Source of the DNA: JAAFIP01 sp043772355
GTDB taxonomy: Bacteria > Pseudomonadota > Gammaproteobacteria > Burkholderiales > Burkholderiaceae_C
Direction of reading: 5' to 3'
Assembly (NCBI GenBank): GCA_043772355.1
Contig: JAYVGI010000175.1
Location: 1 to 7,769, forward strand
DNA length: 7,769 bases
The notes beneath the pieces were generated by a model. The model was not told the origin of the DNA. It ran no database searches and was given only the letters and a program-made list of their open reading frames with translations. Shown one piece after another: positions 5,695 through 7,769 of the stretch (positions are counted from its first letter, which is position 1; every line of letters begins with the position of its first letter). The position numbers and the translations under genes were made by a program.

Positions 5695-6744
5695 TTAGGA
5701 GTTTGTTGCGACTTCATTACGCAATGCACTGCCTTGCACATAGCGGGCCACATTGTCGATAAAAATCTTCGCCACATTATCGGCGTGGCCGGTGAAATGT
5801 CCTGCGGTGTGCGCCGACAGCATCACGTTGGGCAAGTCCCACAGAGGGGACTCGGTGCTTAAGGGCTCGACTTCAAAGCCGTCTAAAAATGCGCCGCCTA
5901 GCTGTCCGGTTTGCAGGGCCGCAATCACGTCCTGCTCTACGCAGACCTCGCCGCGCGCCACGTTGACCAAATAGCAGCCACGGCGCAATTGCGCCAAGCG
6001 CCCGGCATGAAGAAGGCGGGAGGTGACAGGAGTCAGCGGACAGGCCAACACTAAAAAATCGGCGCTGGGTAAATGCGCATCCAGCTGCGCGTAGCTGCAC
6101 ATTTTTTCGCAGCTGGCAACTGATGCGCTGCCACTACCGCCAGCATTCGCAGCGGCGTGTTTTGCGGGGTCATGCGTTACGCCGATCACCTTCAAGCCCA
6201 GTGCATTCAAGTACTGCGCGATCAGCAAACCAATCGACCCCAAGCCCACCACCATGGCGGTTTGTCCGGTAAGGTCGCGCAACAGCGGATGCGTGGTCAT
6301 GGGCACATACTGCCGCTGGTGCTGCGCCGCGATCTGCACCGGAAATTGCCGCCCCAGCGCCAGCACCGCCGCTACAGCGGTGTGCGCCACGGGCGCGGCG
6401 TTAGCGCCCGACGAGCTGGTGACGCGCACGCCGCGCGCCAGCAACTCAGCATAAACCGGCCGGTCTAATCCCGCCGAGTGCGCATGCACCCAGCGCAAAC
6501 CCGGGGAGGCGCGCAGCATCTCGTAATAGCGCGCCAATGTGGGCAATACATTGTTTTTGGTGGAGGCCCCGGTGATGTCCCGCGTGACGAAGCTGATGTC
6601 GGTGGGGTAGCTGCCGTCCGCAGCAGGCTGGGATTCCAGCGTGAGCCAATGAATTTCCCCAACTCCCGCAATGGCTTCTATCTGCGCGCCATAGCTGTCG
6701 ATGGCCTCCTGCGACATGAGGATGTTTAAGTTAGCTTGGCTCAT
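5695..6744 (-). CDS. D-2-hydroxyacid dehydrogenase (NAD(P)-dependent)
   Basis: The protein (349 residues from the ATG at 6744) is a cytosolic D-isomer-specific 2-hydroxyacid dehydrogenase, which interconverts a 2-keto acid and a D-2-hydroxy acid. The substrate domain is split around a Rossmann domain carrying GLGSIG (167-172). The catalytic set is visible: Arg264 in NVARGE, Glu293 in DGFEVEP, and His312 in SAHTAG. No acidic residue stands at the usual end of the second Rossmann strand (VIGVTHDP), so cofactor preference is open. A Gly/Ser/Ala-rich stretch of about 15 residues (near 197-212) looks like an inserted loop. I chose the ATG at 6744 because it overlaps the MmgE/PrpD stop by ATGA; a TTG at 6756 is possible but adds only four residues. 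The gene ends before the repeat-bearing gap that precedes the Bug gene. Confidence 0.92.
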   Translation of the reverse strand: MSQANLNILMSQEAIDSYGAQIEAIAGVGEIHWLTLESQPAADGSYPTDISFVTRDITGASTKNNVLPTLARYYEMLRASPGLRWVHAHSAGLDRPVYAELLARGVRVTSSSGANAAPVAHTAVAAVLALGRQFPVQIAAQHQRQYVPMTTHPLLRDLTGQTAMVVGLGSIGLLIAQYLNALGLKVIGVTHDPAKHAAANAGGSGSASVASCEKMCSYAQLDAHLPSADFLVLACPLTPVTSRLLHAGRLAQLRRGCYLVNVARGEVCVEQDVIAALQTGQLGGAFLDGFEVEPLSTESPLWDLPNVMLSAHTAGHFTGHADNVAKIFIDNVARYVQGSALRNEVATNS

Positions 6745-7769
6745 GCGTGCATCCAATACTTTGTGAGGGATCGCACTGGCACATCGGCATTGCCCAAGAT
6801 CGCATTTGCTAACGCCTGTGCATTGGTTTTGCCAATGCGTGGCTCGGTCAGTTCAAAGAACTTGTCCAGCAACTCTTCGTCCGTCAAAGGGTCATCCGGG
6901 TCGCCATGGCGCGTGGCCTGGTGGATGGAAAAAACTTCGCCCGTCAGCAACACCACCTCCACATGCGCACTGCGCTGTTTAGGAAAGGCTTGGGTACAAG
7001 TGGCATCGACGCGCACCGTGATTTTGTCCTCCAACGTGGCTATGACGGAGTTGCCTAAAGCGTCTGGCATAAAGGCTTGCTCGCGCACACGCCCCAGCAC
7101 CAGGCGTGCTGCCACCGTGTAGCTCAGGCTGAACTTGGCTTCAAACGCGCTCTTGGGGTGGCGGTAATGGCACACCTCGGCGCTGGCTTGGTAGCCCGCA
7201 ATGCGTATGGCTTGGATGGACGCAGCTGTGAAACCGTGCGCCGTTTGTAGCGCTGCCGCGCCATCAATAGCGGGAAAGGTGTGGCCGCAGCAGCCGTGGT
7301 TCTTGAAGGTCATGCGGGTGATGTTGAAGTCCAAGCCCAGCCCCGCCAGGGCTTCGTCCCAACGCGCACCGTCGCTCATGGCTGCGCCAAATCCGGCTTC
7401 GCCTTCCAGCAAGTTGGGCGTGCCTGTCATGCCTGCAGCGGCAGCGAGCGCGGCACTTAGGCCCACCTCAGCCGCATGGCCGCCATGCATCGGTTTGGTC
7501 ATGGCGTCGGAGCGAAAGGCTTGCTGCAAGCCGCTGGCAAAGGTGCCCGCCGTGGCCATGGCGTGGCAGGCAGCATCGGCGCTCAGCTGCAACAAACTGG
7601 CACAGGCAGCAGCCGCGCCAAACACGCCTGCCGTGCCCGTGGTGTGAAAGTAGCGGTAATGGCTGGGCTGCACTGCGGTGGCAATGCGGGTGGAGACTTC
7701 ATAGCCCGCCACGATGGCTTTGAGCAGCGCATTGCGGCCCATGCCGCGTGACTCGGCCAGCGCCACAAC
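6741..7769 (-). CDS. MmgE/PrpD family protein, 5' end outside the window
   Basis: The frame is open to the right edge and 342 residues are visible, while the family usually has about 450, so roughly the first 100-115 residues are missing. The family contains 2-methylcitrate dehydratase, cis-aconitate decarboxylase and iminodisuccinate epimerase, all acting on di- or tricarboxylic acids. Family features, numbered from the window edge: FHTTGTAGVFGAAAA with His42, KPMHGGHAA with Lys92 and His95, and FKNHGCCGHTFPAIDGA with His158 and His163. These are the Lys/His-rich positions expected around the active site. The C-terminal part has the family's small alpha/beta domain (about 215-340). The stop overlaps the dehydrogenase start by ATGA, which suggests both act in the same pathway. 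The exact reaction cannot be assigned, and true PrpD is unlikely to be provable without the prpBC context. Confidence 0.9.
   Translation of the reverse strand, partial: VVALAESRGMGRNALLKAIVAGYEVSTRIATAVQPSHYRYFHTTGTAGVFGAAAACASLLQLSADAACHAMATAGTFASGLQQAFRSDAMTKPMHGGHAAEVGLSAALAAAAGMTGTPNLLEGEAGFGAAMSDGARWDEALAGLGLDFNITRMTFKNHGCCGHTFPAIDGAAALQTAHGFTAASIQAIRIAGYQASAEVCHYRHPKSAFEAKFSLSYTVAARLVLGRVREQAFMPDALGNSVIATLEDKITVRVDATCTQAFPKQRSAHVEVVLLTGEVFSIHQATRHGDPDDPLTDEELLDKFFELTEPRIGKTNAQALANAILGNADVPVRSLTKYWMHA

Overview
The window looks like chromosomal DNA of a GC-rich beta-proteobacterium. Burkholderiales, probably Comamonadaceae or a relative, is the best guess. The reasons are the GC-rich codon use, a Bug-type (tripartite tricarboxylate) binding protein next to MmgE/PrpD, crotonase and NDP-forming acyl-CoA synthetase genes, and dispersed copies of a CCCTCTCCCGC/GCGGGAGAGGG hairpin repeat. 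This is an inference from content; no rRNA, tRNA or other marker gene is present.

All six protein genes lie on the minus strand, so transcription runs from right to left. In that order they are: the C-terminal three quarters of an MmgE/PrpD family protein (cut by the right edge), a D-2-hydroxyacid dehydrogenase, a Bug-family periplasmic solute-binding protein, a crotonase (enoyl-CoA hydratase/isomerase family), a single-chain NDP-forming acyl-CoA synthetase, and an alpha/beta hydrolase. Three of the five junctions are the same 4-base ATGA stop/start overlap (6741-6744, 3574-3577, 1304-1307), which points to translational coupling. The crotonase follows the Bug gene by 69 bases and has its own clear ribosome binding site. 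The only large break is before the Bug gene, where about 285 bases hold two inverted copies of the hairpin repeat.

The genes read as one catabolic unit for an organic acid. The Bug protein would bind a carboxylate in the periplasm. The MmgE/PrpD protein and the dehydrogenase would work on hydroxy or unsaturated acids. The acyl-CoA synthetase would make, or recover energy from, a CoA thioester. The crotonase would transform that thioester, and the hydrolase would cleave an ester, thioester or C-C bond. The substrate cannot be read from the sequence.

The left 473 bases hold no convincing gene. They contain one hairpin repeat copy (identical over 39 bases to a copy inside the synthetase reading frame), a small cluster of GGGTACA boxes, and a hairpin followed by a T-run. 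The points most worth a second look are: the repeat copy that adds exactly 13 in-frame codons to the synthetase N-terminus; the inverted repeat pair in the Bug leader; the likely TTG start of the Bug gene; and the crotonase, which lacks both catalytic glutamates of true hydratases. I saw no CRISPR array, insertion sequence, phage gene or defence system.
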